The position numbers and the translations under genes were made by a program. Shown piece by piece: positions 7,278 through 15,611 of a DNA stretch of 46,090 nt. Source of the DNA: Bacteroidia bacterium. GTDB taxonomy: Bacteria; Bacteroidota; Bacteroidia; Palsa-965. The stretch covers positions 149,288 to 195,377 of the forward strand of contig JAKLJE010000004.1 of NCBI GenBank assembly GCA_023151315.1, given 5' to 3'. The notes below the pieces were generated by a model, which had not been told where the DNA came from, ran no database searches, and was given only the letters and a program-made list of their open reading frames with translations. Numbering within the stretch: the first letter of the stretch is position 1; every line of letters begins with the position of its first letter.

Positions 7278-10200
7278 CTATTGTTTGATCAGTTTGGTTC
7301 GTACTGTTCCCGATTTAGTTTGTATCTGCATAATATAGCCTCCGGCTGATAAAGATGATGTGTTAATCCTGGTTGTATTCATGCCGGAGCTCAACACAAC
7401 ATGACCGCTCATATCCTGAATTTCAACGGAGAATATAACATCATCTGCTGAAATGTTAAGTTCATCGTCGACAGGATTCGGGTAAATGTTAACAGCGGAA
7501 GTTGATTGAAGATTTTCAATTCCTACTGTTGTTGTTATACATGCAGATGTATCTGAACATCCGTTTTGAGTGATGATTACGGCATAAGTACCATTAAGAT
7601 TCATAACGAAACTTTGGTTCGTTTCTCCCGGCAAAGGTTGATTGGAATTGCAATCAATCCATTGATAGCTGTCTGCTCCTGCATGATCCGCGGTAAGTAT
7701 ATTAATGTTCAGCGATACACCGGTGTCAATTACCGTAACGTATGCAGTTACGGGATCGAATGCTGAAAGACAACCGTTATCGTTGATCTGCACATAATAT
7801 GTGGTTGTTGCTGAAAGCGCCGGAGTGTTATATGCGTTTCCTGTCGTGAGAGGTGATCCGGGTGCAGGTGATGCGTACCAATTGATGTTGCCCGCAGAAG
7901 CGAACGCACCTAACAACGCTGAACCTCCATTGCAAATTGAGTCATTTGAGACAGATTGTAAAACCGGAGAGGGTGTAACCGTAACCGACAGAACAGCATT
8001 TGGAGATGATCCGCAGTTATTGTTTGCGGTAAGAAAGATTGTTCCTCCGCTGTTTCCGGCATTGATAAATATACTGTTTGAAGAGGAACTGCCTGACCAG
8101 GTTCCGGGAATTGTCCAGGTATACGATGTAGTATTGGGAACAGCAGTCACAGAGTAGGTTGCGGTGTCATTTTCACAAAGCATATTCAGCCCTGTTATCG
8201 CAGAAGGTGCCGTCGGTACATCATCAGCTGAAACACCAATCGAAGTCGCCAAACTTGTTCCGCATATGTTGGAAGCAGTTACTGTGATGTTTCCGCCTGA
8301 AGAGCCGGCAGTGGCGTTAATAGTATTGGATGTTGAATTGCCCGACCAACCTGACGGTAATGTCCAGTTGTAGATAACCGCATCCGGTGTGAGGCTGGCT
8401 GTATATGTAGTTGTACTTCCGCTGCACACAGTTGAAAGACCTGAAATGGATGCAGGTGCTGCAGGAGCCGATAAAACAGTTACAGAGAAAGACGTGGTTC
8501 CACTTGAGCCGCAATTATTGGAAGCTGCTACTGTTATAATTCCTCCTGCAGTGCCGGCAGTTGCAGCAATAGCGGAAGTGCTGCTGCTCCCGGTCCATGT
8601 AGCAGGAAGTGTCCACGAATATGTTGTGGCACCGGCAACGCTGCTGCAGGTATAAGCAGCATTTGATCCTGCACATACAGTATCATTTCCGCTGGTGATT
8701 GCAGGAGATACCGGAATTGAGGAAACCGTTGTCGCCATTGTTCGTGCAGCTGAGGACCCGCACTGGTTTGCTGCTGAAACAGTAATATTGCCTCCGTTGA
8801 TTCCAACATTTACTGTAATAGAGTTCGTGGTTGAGTTTCCCGTCCATCCTGCAGGCAACGTCCAGTTATATGATGCCGCTCCCGCAACAGGTGCAACAGA
8901 ATATGTTTGTGTGCTTCCCTGACACACACTTGAGGTTCCTGATATTGCACCGGGCATCAACGGAATTGAAAGTGCAGTAACAGAATAGGTAACAACAGGA
9001 GATAGTCCGCAAGAATTTGTAGCTCGTACTGTAACGTTTCCTGATGTAGTTCCCGCTGTGGCATTGATTGCATTGGTGTTGCTGCTGCCCGTCCAGCCCG
9101 AAGGTAACGTCCAGTTGTAGTTAGTTGCACCGGGCACCGGAGTTACTGCATAAGCATTTACGGTGCCGCTGCAAACTGTATCGTCACCGATTATGGAGCC
9201 CGGAGAAGCAGGGGCGCTGTTTACTGTCAGCGTTGCTGCATTCGAAGTATCAGCTCCGCATGTGTTCTGAATTATACATCTGTACTGATAACCGTTGTAG
9301 GTAATTGATACAGGAGAAACTGTAAGATTGGCGGTTGTTGTCCCGGAATACGGAGGCGTATTGGTTATATTCACAAATCCTGATCCGGTATTTACCTGCC
9401 ACTGATATGTGAGTACTCCGTTGCCGGTTGCAGTAACACTGAAGTTGTCTGCCACCCCTGAACACTCTGTTGAGTTTTGAGGATCCGTCGCCACGTTTGC
9501 AGGTATACAAATGGAATTTCCGCACGTAAAAACACTTGCCGATGTTGTTGTTCCGTTTCCGAATTGTCCGTAAGCGTTGGAGCCGGTATTGCAAATTGTT
9601 TGACGCGGTGTTGAACACTTCGAGCCAAACAAACTACCGCAACCCGTGAGAACAACATTGTTTTGTCCGGTTACTTGTCCCGGTGCATTGCGTTGCCCCG
9701 TTGCGCCGTCACCTAATTGTCCGAAGTTGTGCCTGCCCCATGAAAACAAAGCACCGTCATTGCGAATTGCGTACGCATGATAATCGCCGCTTGATACATT
9801 CAATGCCGATGTTAGTCCGACTGTAGCGGTGAATGTGGTTCTTTGCGTTGTTGTGTTATCGCCAAGAGTACCGAATGTGTTGTTGCCTGTACCGTAAATT
9901 AGTCCTTGTGTATTCAATGCATATGAGTTGGCATAGTTTGCAGAAACCTGTTTCCAGCCTTGTGAAGTCAGAATCACAGTCGGAGCATTTCTGTCGGTGG
10001 TCGTTCCGTCACCCAGCCTGCCATCAATATTTCTTCCCCAGGCGTATGCAACTCCTGTAGATTGTAAACCAATCGCGTGCACATCTCCTGCATCTGCACA
10101 CGTCCAGTTTGTTGCCGTTCCGATTTGAACCGGCGCTGTTCGATCAATTGTTGTGCCGTCGCCTAATTGCGATAAACCGTTTTCACCCCAGGCCCATAAT

Positions 10201-11717
10201 GTACCATCAGCACGAATACCGAGACTGAAATTATTTCCTGCCGATACACTCACCCAGGTATTGACAGTGCCAACCTGTACAGGCGAAAGCTGTGATGTGG
10301 TTGAACCGATTCCAAGTTGTCCGCTGGTATTACTTCCCCACGCCCACAATGTCCCATCGGTGCGAATCGCAAGTGTGTGCGACACGCCGCACGCTACACC
10401 CTTCCAGTTTGTACCCGGAACCTGATATGGGTAAGGCTGATCTGTTGTGCCCCCATTACCGATTTGTCCTCCGTTCCCGCGACCGCATATATACAGTTCA
10501 CCTTCAGATGAAATTGCCGCTGTATGAAAACCTCCGTTCTCAAGAGCAATCCATTCATTGGTGAATGAAAGATGTACAAAGCCGAATGAGCCGCCGCCCG
10601 GACCGTTGCCCATCTGTCCGTAAAAATCATTGCCAGTCATTTGCAATGAGCCGCTTCCTGTAATGGCCATTGTACTGTTGTAGCCGGCAGAAACCTGAAC
10701 CCAATTGTTTGAAGTTCCGATCTGCATCGGACTTGGCGGCTGAAATGATCCGTTTCCAAGTTGACCGAAATTATTATTGCCCCAACTCCACAGTGTTCCA
10801 TCTGCTTTTATTCCAAGCGTATAATCTGCTCCGCATTGAATGCTGAGCCATTTGTTATCTGTACCCATTTGTGCAAGTGCAACATTCGTATTGCCCGCTG
10901 TGGCAGAGTTACCCAATTGTCCAAGTCCGTTGTTTCCACAACTCCATGCTGTGCCGTTGGCTTTGACAATGATTGAAAATGCTTCTCCGCAGGAAACACT
11001 TGCCCAATTGAAATCGGTACCGACTTGCGCCGGACTGGTGTAATTGGAACTGGTCGGTTGCGCAATCTGGTTATTTGCATTGCGACCGAATCCCCATAAA
11101 CTGCCGTTTGTTTTTATTGCCATGGAATGATGGTGTCCTGCTGCAACCGTATACCAGTCGCTGGCAGTTCCTACCTGCACGGGTGTCGATTGGCTTGTGG
11201 TGTTACCGATTCCCAATTGACCATCTGCATTATTGCCCCAGGCCCAAAGTGTCCCGTCGCTTTTGATGGCTAACACATGCGTGTTACCCCCGCTAACTGC
11301 AACCCAGTCTGTTGCCGTGCCGATCTGAATCGGGGTTAAACGATTAATGATTGTTCCGTCGCCGAGTTGTCCGTTACTATTACTGCCCCAGGCCCACAAA
11401 GTTCCGTTTGCCTTAATCGCATATGATGATGCACCACCCCCGCTCACTTGTACCCAACTGTTGTCGGTTCCGATTTGTGTCGGAACCAGGACATCTGTTG
11501 TGGAGTTGTTACCGATTTGCCCGGAATTGTTGCGTCCCCAAGCCCATAATGTTCCGCTGCGGATTTCAAGCATGTGATATCCGCCTGCATCTCCCCGCTG
11601 GTAATGTGCATTGTAAGGCGATGATTTCCTGTAGTTGCTTCTATTGATTTGCGAATGAAGATCAACTGCAAATAAATAAATCAACGTTAGAGTTAGTAGG
11701 GTTATTTTGTTTTTCAT
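7278..11717 (-). CDS. T9SS-secreted RCC1-repeat protein with PKD-like domains
   Basis: The product has 1479 residues with a signal peptide (MKNKITLLTLTLIYLFAVDLHS). Residues about 45-735 carry fourteen RCC1-type repeats of the form DGTLWAWGxNxxGQLGxG followed by P.QIGT..W..VS.G; repeats 7, 8, 11, 12 and 14 are diverged. Fourteen repeats fit two seven-bladed propellers. Then come an Ig-like domain (YQWQVNTGSGFVNI, about 735-825), five PKD-like domains (about 825-1245, each with Y.WTLP..W.G and a NSCG/NNCG pair), a second Ig-like domain (ICNGGSALL, TTYYV), the YQWIDCNSN module and a type A sorting domain (VNIYPNPVDDEL ... LIKQ). It should be exported by T9SS. In RCC1 families the propellers bind proteins or phospholipids; the ligand here cannot be told. 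The PKD-like and YQW modules are shared with the 963-aa protein, suggesting domain shuffling. Confidence 0.94.
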   Translation of the reverse strand: MKNKITLLTLTLIYLFAVDLHSQINRSNYRKSSPYNAHYQRGDAGGYHMLEIRSGTLWAWGRNNSGQIGNNSTTDVLVPTQIGTDNSWVQVSGGGASSYAIKANGTLWAWGSNSNGQLGDGTIINRLTPIQIGTATDWVAVSGGNTHVLAIKSDGTLWAWGNNADGQLGIGNTTSQSTPVQVGTASDWYTVAAGHHHSMAIKTNGSLWGFGRNANNQIAQPTSSNYTSPAQVGTDFNWASVSCGEAFSIIVKANGTAWSCGNNGLGQLGNSATAGNTNVALAQMGTDNKWLSIQCGADYTLGIKADGTLWSWGNNNFGQLGNGSFQPPSPMQIGTSNNWVQVSAGYNSTMAITGSGSLQMTGNDFYGQMGNGPGGGSFGFVHLSFTNEWIALENGGFHTAAISSEGELYICGRGNGGQIGNGGTTDQPYPYQVPGTNWKGVACGVSHTLAIRTDGTLWAWGSNTSGQLGIGSTTSQLSPVQVGTVNTWVSVSAGNNFSLGIRADGTLWAWGENGLSQLGDGTTIDRTAPVQIGTATNWTCADAGDVHAIGLQSTGVAYAWGRNIDGRLGDGTTTDRNAPTVILTSQGWKQVSANYANSYALNTQGLIYGTGNNTFGTLGDNTTTQRTTFTATVGLTSALNVSSGDYHAYAIRNDGALFSWGRHNFGQLGDGATGQRNAPGQVTGQNNVVLTGCGSLFGSKCSTPRQTICNTGSNAYGQFGNGTTTSASVFTCGNSICIPANVATDPQNSTECSGVADNFSVTATGNGVLTYQWQVNTGSGFVNITNTPPYSGTTTANLTVSPVSITYNGYQYRCIIQNTCGADTSNAATLTVNSAPASPGSIIGDDTVCSGTVNAYAVTPVPGATNYNWTLPSGWTGSSNTNAINATAGTTSGNVTVRATNSCGLSPVVTYSVTALSIPLMPGAISGTSSVCQGSTQTYSVAPVAGAASYNWTLPAGWTGNSTTNSITVNVGINGGNITVSAANQCGSSAARTMATTVSSIPVSPAITSGNDTVCAGSNAAYTCSSVAGATTYSWTLPATWTGSSSTSAIAATAGTAGGIITVAASNNCGSSGTTSFSVTVLSAPAAPASISGLSTVCSGSTTTYTASLTPDAVIYNWTLPSGWSGNSTSNTINATAGSSGGNITVTASNICGTSLATSIGVSADDVPTAPSAITGLNMLCENDTATYSVTAVPNTTSYTWTIPGTWSGSSSSNSIFINAGNSGGTIFLTANNNCGSSPNAVLSVTVTPSPVLQSVSNDSICNGGSALLGAFASAGNINWYASPAPGSPLTTGNAYNTPALSATTTYYVQINDNGCLSAFDPVTAYVTVIDTGVSLNINILTADHAGADSYQWIDCNSNQPLPGETNQSFVMNLNGTYAVIITQNGCSDTSACITTTVGIENLQSTSAVNIYPNPVDDELNISADDVIFSVEIQDMSGHVVLSSGMNTTRINTSSLSAGGYIMQIQTKSGTVRTKLIKQ

Positions 11718-11734
11718 GTGAATAGTATTTGAAA

Positions 11735-11742
11735 CAAAATAA
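11735..11742 (-). promoter_or_regulatory. -7-like box of the RCC1 gene
   Basis: Minus strand TTATTTTG is one base short of TANNTTTG spacing. It lies 24 bp before the direct repeats, the same distance as in the 694-aa gene promoter, and 17 nt before the ATG. A TTTG-AAA-CAAA inverted repeat overlaps it. Confidence 0.4.
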
Positions 11743-11766
11743 CTTCATACGCTTTTCTTGATAGAG

Positions 11767-11796
11767 TCCGTTTAATATTCGAAGTGTTCAATTTAA
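11767..11796 (-). promoter_or_regulatory. Putative LytTR-type direct-repeat operator
   Basis: TCCGTTTAA (11767-11775) and TCAATTTAA (11788-11796) match at 7 of 9 positions with a 21-bp period. The first copy is 50 bp from the RCC1 start, nearly the same distance as in the other two propeller genes (48 and 51 bp). Confidence 0.5.
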
Positions 11797-12099
11797 AAAC
11801 CGCTGACCGTCCCGTTACGTTCGTGTTACGTTTACCAGAAAAGTTAAATCACTGCCGGCGACGCAATACGAAGCAAATCAGGATTTGAAATCACATCTGT
11901 TCCTGAAATAACTCAAAAGCGGAAATCATAGGTCATCCGGAGAATGTTTCATACTCCGGTTTCATCGGGCAACTTGTTAATCAATACATCGGTTGTCTTA
12001 ACAGATTACAAGTGAACCGGCTGATGCAGCATTCATAACCGTTGCTATGTTCGCGTTTTTTTATTCAGACAAAACAGTTTGCAGATTGCGAACGCATCA
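11797..12099. other. Intergenic stretch with one inverted repeat
   Basis: Apart from the promoter elements nearer the RCC1 gene, the only structure seen is a 23-nt inverted repeat at 11937-11959 (CCGGAG, ATG, 3-nt loop, CAT, CTCCGG; one A-A mismatch). It has no T-run and no ORF near it. No clear terminator for the lipoprotein gene that ends at 12100 was found. Confidence 0.6.
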
Positions 12100-12519
12100 C
12101 TATTCAGCAACAATCACATTCGAAGGATTCCCTTTCTCATACCGCAATGGAACTTCATCACCTTCACTAAGCTTAACATACGTCGCGCCATCAACCTGAA
12201 TTTCTGCAGTCTGATAATCGCCGAACTTAACATCTATCGTTAATCCTTCGATGATTTCATCTACGGTTTTCGGAGAATCTGATTTCACTTTTGGTTTAGG
12301 ATTTTCTGCGTCCGGTTGTGTAAAGAAGTTGACCGTGATGTAATAATCCGTGCCGCTTCTTTTACGGTAAACATCTCGCTTTCCGATAACAGTTCCGGAG
12401 GCAGGAATACCGTCTTTTTGGAGGTCAACACCATTGCAGGATGGGAATATTGTAATCAGAAAGATCATTAATGCCGGAATCAATATCGTCGTGCTATATT
12501 TTGCTGCTTTCATTTTCAT
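12100..12519 (-). CDS. Small lipoprotein, DUF3592-like
   Basis: The product has 139 residues. The N-terminus has a hydrophobic segment and a lipobox FPSC with Cys28, so it is likely lipid-anchored in the periplasm or outer membrane. The rest is a small beta-rich domain: it starts ASGTVIGKR, has YYITVNFFTQ in the middle and ends VPLRYEKGNPSNVIVAE. This pattern of a G-T-V opening, an F/Y-rich strand and a VPLRY.P.NP ending resembles DUF3592-type domains, whose function is not known. It stands alone: the nearest minus-strand gene is almost 400 bp downstream, and purL diverges from it. Family assignment is tentative. Confidence 0.7.
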   Translation of the reverse strand: MKMKAAKYSTTILIPALMIFLITIFPSCNGVDLQKDGIPASGTVIGKRDVYRKRSGTDYYITVNFFTQPDAENPKPKVKSDSPKTVDEIIEGLTIDVKFGDYQTAEIQVDGATYVKLSEGDEVPLRYEKGNPSNVIVAE

Positions 12520-12605
12520 GGACTAAATGTAGTTTTTTGCACAATTTTTCCTGTTTGTGAATGTGTTTTGTTGATAATTCACTTTACAGACGCACGGGTT
12601 CTGAG

Positions 12606-12613
12606 TAAATTTG
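12606..12613 (+). promoter_or_regulatory. purL promoter -7 box
   Basis: TAAATTTG is an exact TANNTTTG match, 18 nt before the purL ATG; a TTTA at 12583-12586 lies 19 nt upstream as a weak -33. A possible TTG start at 12611 lies inside this box and would precede the transcript start, so it is rejected. Confidence 0.7.
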
Positions 12614-12631
12614 CAGTCTAATTTACAATCC

Positions 12632-14863
12632 ATGTCAGTTACCTCTTCTGAAACGCAAATTGCCACACTTGATCAGGCAAAACAACTCGGGCTTCTTCCT
12701 GAAGAATTTGATAAGATCACTTCTATTCTCGGTCGTACACCGAATTTTACCGAGCTGAGCATTTACTCAGTAATGTGGTCGGAGCACTGCTCTTACAAAA
12801 ATTCTATTGTTTGGCTTAAAACATTGCCGAAAGACGGTCCGCATATGCTTGCGAAAGCAGGAGAAGAGAACGCAGGACTTGTAGACATCGGAGAAGGTTT
12901 GGCCTGTGCATTCAAAATTGAATCACACAATCACCCGTCTGCTCTGGAGCCTTATCAGGGCGCAGCTACAGGTGTTGGCGGAATTAACCGCGATATTTTC
13001 ACAATGGGCGCGCGTCCTATTGCGGGATTGAATTCATTGCGTTTCGGTGATCTGAAACTGGAGAAAACGAAGTGGCTCGTTCGCGGTGTTGTGAAAGGAA
13101 TTGGCGACTACGGTAACGCATTCGGTATTCCGACTGTAGGTGGTGAGGTTTTCTTCGATGAATGCTACAATGTGAATCCGCTTGTGAATGCAATGAGCGC
13201 GGGAATTGTGAAAGTAGGAGAGACCGTATCCGCAATTTCTTATGGCGCAGGTAATCCTGTGTTCATCGTGGGTTCATCAACAGGTAAAGATGGAATTCAT
13301 GGAGCGGCGTTCGCTTCAAAAGATATCACAGAAGATTCAGCTAAAGATCTTCCTGCAGTTCAGGTCGGCGATCCGTTCCAGGAGAAATTGTTGCTCGAAG
13401 CAACGCTTGAAGTAATTAAAACCGGTGCCGTTGTAGGTATGCAGGATATGGGTGCGGCAGGAATCACTTGCTCCACTTCTGAAATGTCTGCAAAAGGTGA
13501 AAGCGGAATGAATGTGTGGCTCGATAAGGTTCCTACGCGTCAGGAAAACATGAAGGCTTGGGAGATTCTGCTTTCTGAATCACAGGAACGTATGCTGATC
13601 GTGGTGAAGAAGGGAATGGAGAAAGCAGTATTTGATGTTTTCGAAAAGTGGGACCTCAACTGCGTACAGATCGGTGAAGTTACAGACGGAGATCGTTTGA
13701 AGTATTATATGCATGGAGAGCTGGTTGCTGATGTGCCTGCTGAATCTCTTGTACTTGGTGGCGGTGCTCCTGTTTACAAGCGCGAGTGGAAGGAACCGGC
13801 TTATTTCGCTGAAGCCAAGAAGTTTTCGATTGACTCTGTTAAACTTCCTTCAGATTACGCTGCAGTAGCCAAGCATCTGGCTTCACATCCGAATATTGCT
13901 TCCAAGCGTTGGGTGTACAATCAATATGATTCAATGGTTGGTACTGTGAACATGAGCACCAATGCACCTTCAGATGCAGCCATTGTAAATATCAAGGGAA
14001 GTGAGAAAGCAATTGCATTGAAAGTGGATTGTAATTCACGTTACGTAAATGCAGATCCTGAACAAGGTTGTGCAATTGCGGTAAGTGAAGCAGCACGTAA
14101 CATCGTTTGTTCCGGTGGCGAACCTTCAGCAATCACAAATTGCCTCAACTTCGGTAATCCTTACAATCCTGAAGTGTACTGGCAGTTTGTAGGTTCCATT
14201 AAAGGAATGGGCAAGGCCTGCGAGAAATTCAAAACTCCTGTTACAGGCGGTAACGTAAGTTTCTACAATCAATCTTCTTACGAAGGTCCGGTTTTCCCTA
14301 CACCAACAATCGGAATGCTGGGTATTGTGCCATCGAAAAAGAATGTGATGACGCTGAACTTCAAAAATGAAGGAGACTCAATCATTCTTGTTGGCAATTG
14401 CCGTAATGATATTTCATCTTCTGAATATTTATACTCGTTCGTTGGAGTGAAGAATACTCCTGCTCCTTATTTCGATCTTGATGAAGAGTTCACAATGCAG
14501 AATGCATTGAAAGAGACTCTGAAATCCGGACTGGTAAAATCCGCACATGATTGTTCTGATGGTGGATTGTTTGTTACCCTGATGGAAAGCGCAATTGCGG
14601 GCAATCTCGGCTTCGATATCAAATCATACGATCAGGTGCGTAAGGATGCATTCCTTTTCGGTGAGTCGCAGTCACGTGTTGTAATTACCTGCAGCAATGG
14701 CGACGAGCAGAAAGTAATAGATATTCTGCAGAAGAACGGTTCGAAAGGGAACGTAATCGGAACGGTGAAAGGAAATTCACTTGTTGTGGATGGAGAAAAT
14801 TTCGGAGCTGTATCAGAATACAACGACTCGTACAACAATTCGCTTGGTGCAATGCTGAATTGA
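12632..14863 (+). CDS. purL: Phosphoribosylformylglycinamidine synthase subunit PurL (small form)
   Basis: FGAM synthase II converts formylglycinamide ribonucleotide, ATP and glutamine-derived ammonia to FGAM, the fourth step of purine synthesis, in the cytosol. The 743-residue length is that of the small PurL, which works with separate PurQ and PurS; the roughly 1300-residue fused form is ruled out. Visible landmarks: MWSEHCSYKNS near the N-terminus, ESHNHPSALEPYQGAATGVGG, GGEVFFDECYNVNPLVNAMS, and the second half with DCNSRYVNADPEQG and TGGNVSFYNQ. These are the duplicated AIRS-type ATP-binding halves. The ATG at 12632 is chosen because the -7 box covers the upstream TTG. No purQ or purS is in the window. 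It stands as a single gene flanked by a divergent lipoprotein and a convergent membrane protein gene. Confidence 0.97.
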   Translation: MSVTSSETQIATLDQAKQLGLLPEEFDKITSILGRTPNFTELSIYSVMWSEHCSYKNSIVWLKTLPKDGPHMLAKAGEENAGLVDIGEGLACAFKIESHNHPSALEPYQGAATGVGGINRDIFTMGARPIAGLNSLRFGDLKLEKTKWLVRGVVKGIGDYGNAFGIPTVGGEVFFDECYNVNPLVNAMSAGIVKVGETVSAISYGAGNPVFIVGSSTGKDGIHGAAFASKDITEDSAKDLPAVQVGDPFQEKLLLEATLEVIKTGAVVGMQDMGAAGITCSTSEMSAKGESGMNVWLDKVPTRQENMKAWEILLSESQERMLIVVKKGMEKAVFDVFEKWDLNCVQIGEVTDGDRLKYYMHGELVADVPAESLVLGGGAPVYKREWKEPAYFAEAKKFSIDSVKLPSDYAAVAKHLASHPNIASKRWVYNQYDSMVGTVNMSTNAPSDAAIVNIKGSEKAIALKVDCNSRYVNADPEQGCAIAVSEAARNIVCSGGEPSAITNCLNFGNPYNPEVYWQFVGSIKGMGKACEKFKTPVTGGNVSFYNQSSYEGPVFPTPTIGMLGIVPSKKNVMTLNFKNEGDSIILVGNCRNDISSSEYLYSFVGVKNTPAPYFDLDEEFTMQNALKETLKSGLVKSAHDCSDGGLFVTLMESAIAGNLGFDIKSYDQVRKDAFLFGESQSRVVITCSNGDEQKVIDILQKNGSKGNVIGTVKGNSLVVDGENFGAVSEYNDSYNNSLGAMLN

Positions 14864-14894
14864 TTCAGACCGATGAAGGACTGGTTATTAAGTT

Positions 14895-14920
14895 GAAGGT
14901 GTGGATTAATCCACACCTTC
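14895..14920. repeat. 26-bp perfect palindrome after purL
   Basis: GAAGGTGTGGATT is followed at once by its exact reverse complement. As RNA it forms an 11-pair stem with a TTAA loop. There is no T-run on either side, so it is either a U-tract-less terminator/3' stabiliser of purL or a protein-binding site. Confidence 0.8.
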
Positions 14921-15167
14921 CTTGCAAAGTTCGATACCTCTACTCACATCTCCGCCTATTTAAACACTTACAATCGAGTGTAAGTATTTAAAACGAACGG
15001 ACCTGAATCATTACGCCACGTCGCATATTGAGATTGATGAGCGAACAGGCGGTAATATGAAGGTTTGTGGTCAGAGATCTTAACGGATCACCGATGGTGA
15101 AGTCTTCAGTTGAGTAAACGCATACGATTCCCGTTATAACACATCTCACGCAATACGCAGATTTGAT
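14921..15167. other. Intergenic stretch with a second hairpin
   Basis: A further inverted repeat at 14959-14992 pairs TTTAAA and ACTTACA with TGTAAGT and TTTAAA across a C-A mismatch and a 6-nt loop (13 pairs). Nothing else is recognised in the stretch: no ORF, no tRNA-like fold and no promoter box. Confidence 0.6.
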
Positions 15168-15599
15168 TCAGACGAGTTCAGAATCTTTCATCACACCGAA
15201 CGTGTAATACGCTGCGCGCGCCGTATTTGTGAGCAGCATAATGAGTGCGAAGTCGGTTTTATCAGTTTCCCAATCGTGCATCAGTAGAGGCAGATAGAGA
15301 CTTAATTCCACCAGGAACGCGAGAATTATTTTGCGTACCGTTAAATCGGACTTGACGATCATGACCATTTTCACGAGCATCTGAGCCATCAGATACAATG
15401 CGATGAAGATGTAGAAGTAATGTTCGTTTTTGAAATTCTCTTCTCCGGTAAGCACGTGAATCCCTACGAGCATAAGAATGCAGGAGAGCACAAGCGAAAT
15501 AATGTTCATGATCCGCGAAGGCGGATAAGCACTCGGTTCCGGAGCTGCCGGTTCCTGCGGTGGCTCTATCGTGAAATTGTCTCCGACTGATTCACTCAT
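15168..15599 (-). CDS. Small integral membrane protein, unknown
   Basis: The product has 143 residues. A proline-rich, acidic N-terminal tail (EPPQEPAAPEPSAYPPSR, residues 13-30) precedes about four membrane segments: IISLVLSCILMLVGIHVL, YFYIFIALYLMAQMLVKMVM, IILAFLVELSLYLPLL and FALIMLLTNTARAAYYTFGV. No family recognised. Its start lies 12 bp past the stop of the CHU_C gene upstream, so the two are probably co-transcribed; it may help with the surface protein or simply follow it. The soluble tail is most likely cytoplasmic. Confidence 0.75.
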   Translation of the reverse strand: MSESVGDNFTIEPPQEPAAPEPSAYPPSRIMNIISLVLSCILMLVGIHVLTGEENFKNEHYFYIFIALYLMAQMLVKMVMIVKSDLTVRKIILAFLVELSLYLPLLMHDWETDKTDFALIMLLTNTARAAYYTFGVMKDSELV

Positions 15600-15611
15600 A
15601 GTTTAATCAAC

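Noticed and set aside
9250-10630. Several open frames of 65-120 codons opposite or shifted within the RCC1 gene
   Set aside because: They arise from the repetitive coding sequence of the real gene; translations are Cys/His/Arg-rich and without family similarity.
12611-12631. TTG start extending purL by seven codons
   Set aside because: The TTG lies inside the TAAATTTG -7 box and so before the transcript start; the ATG at 12632 fits better.
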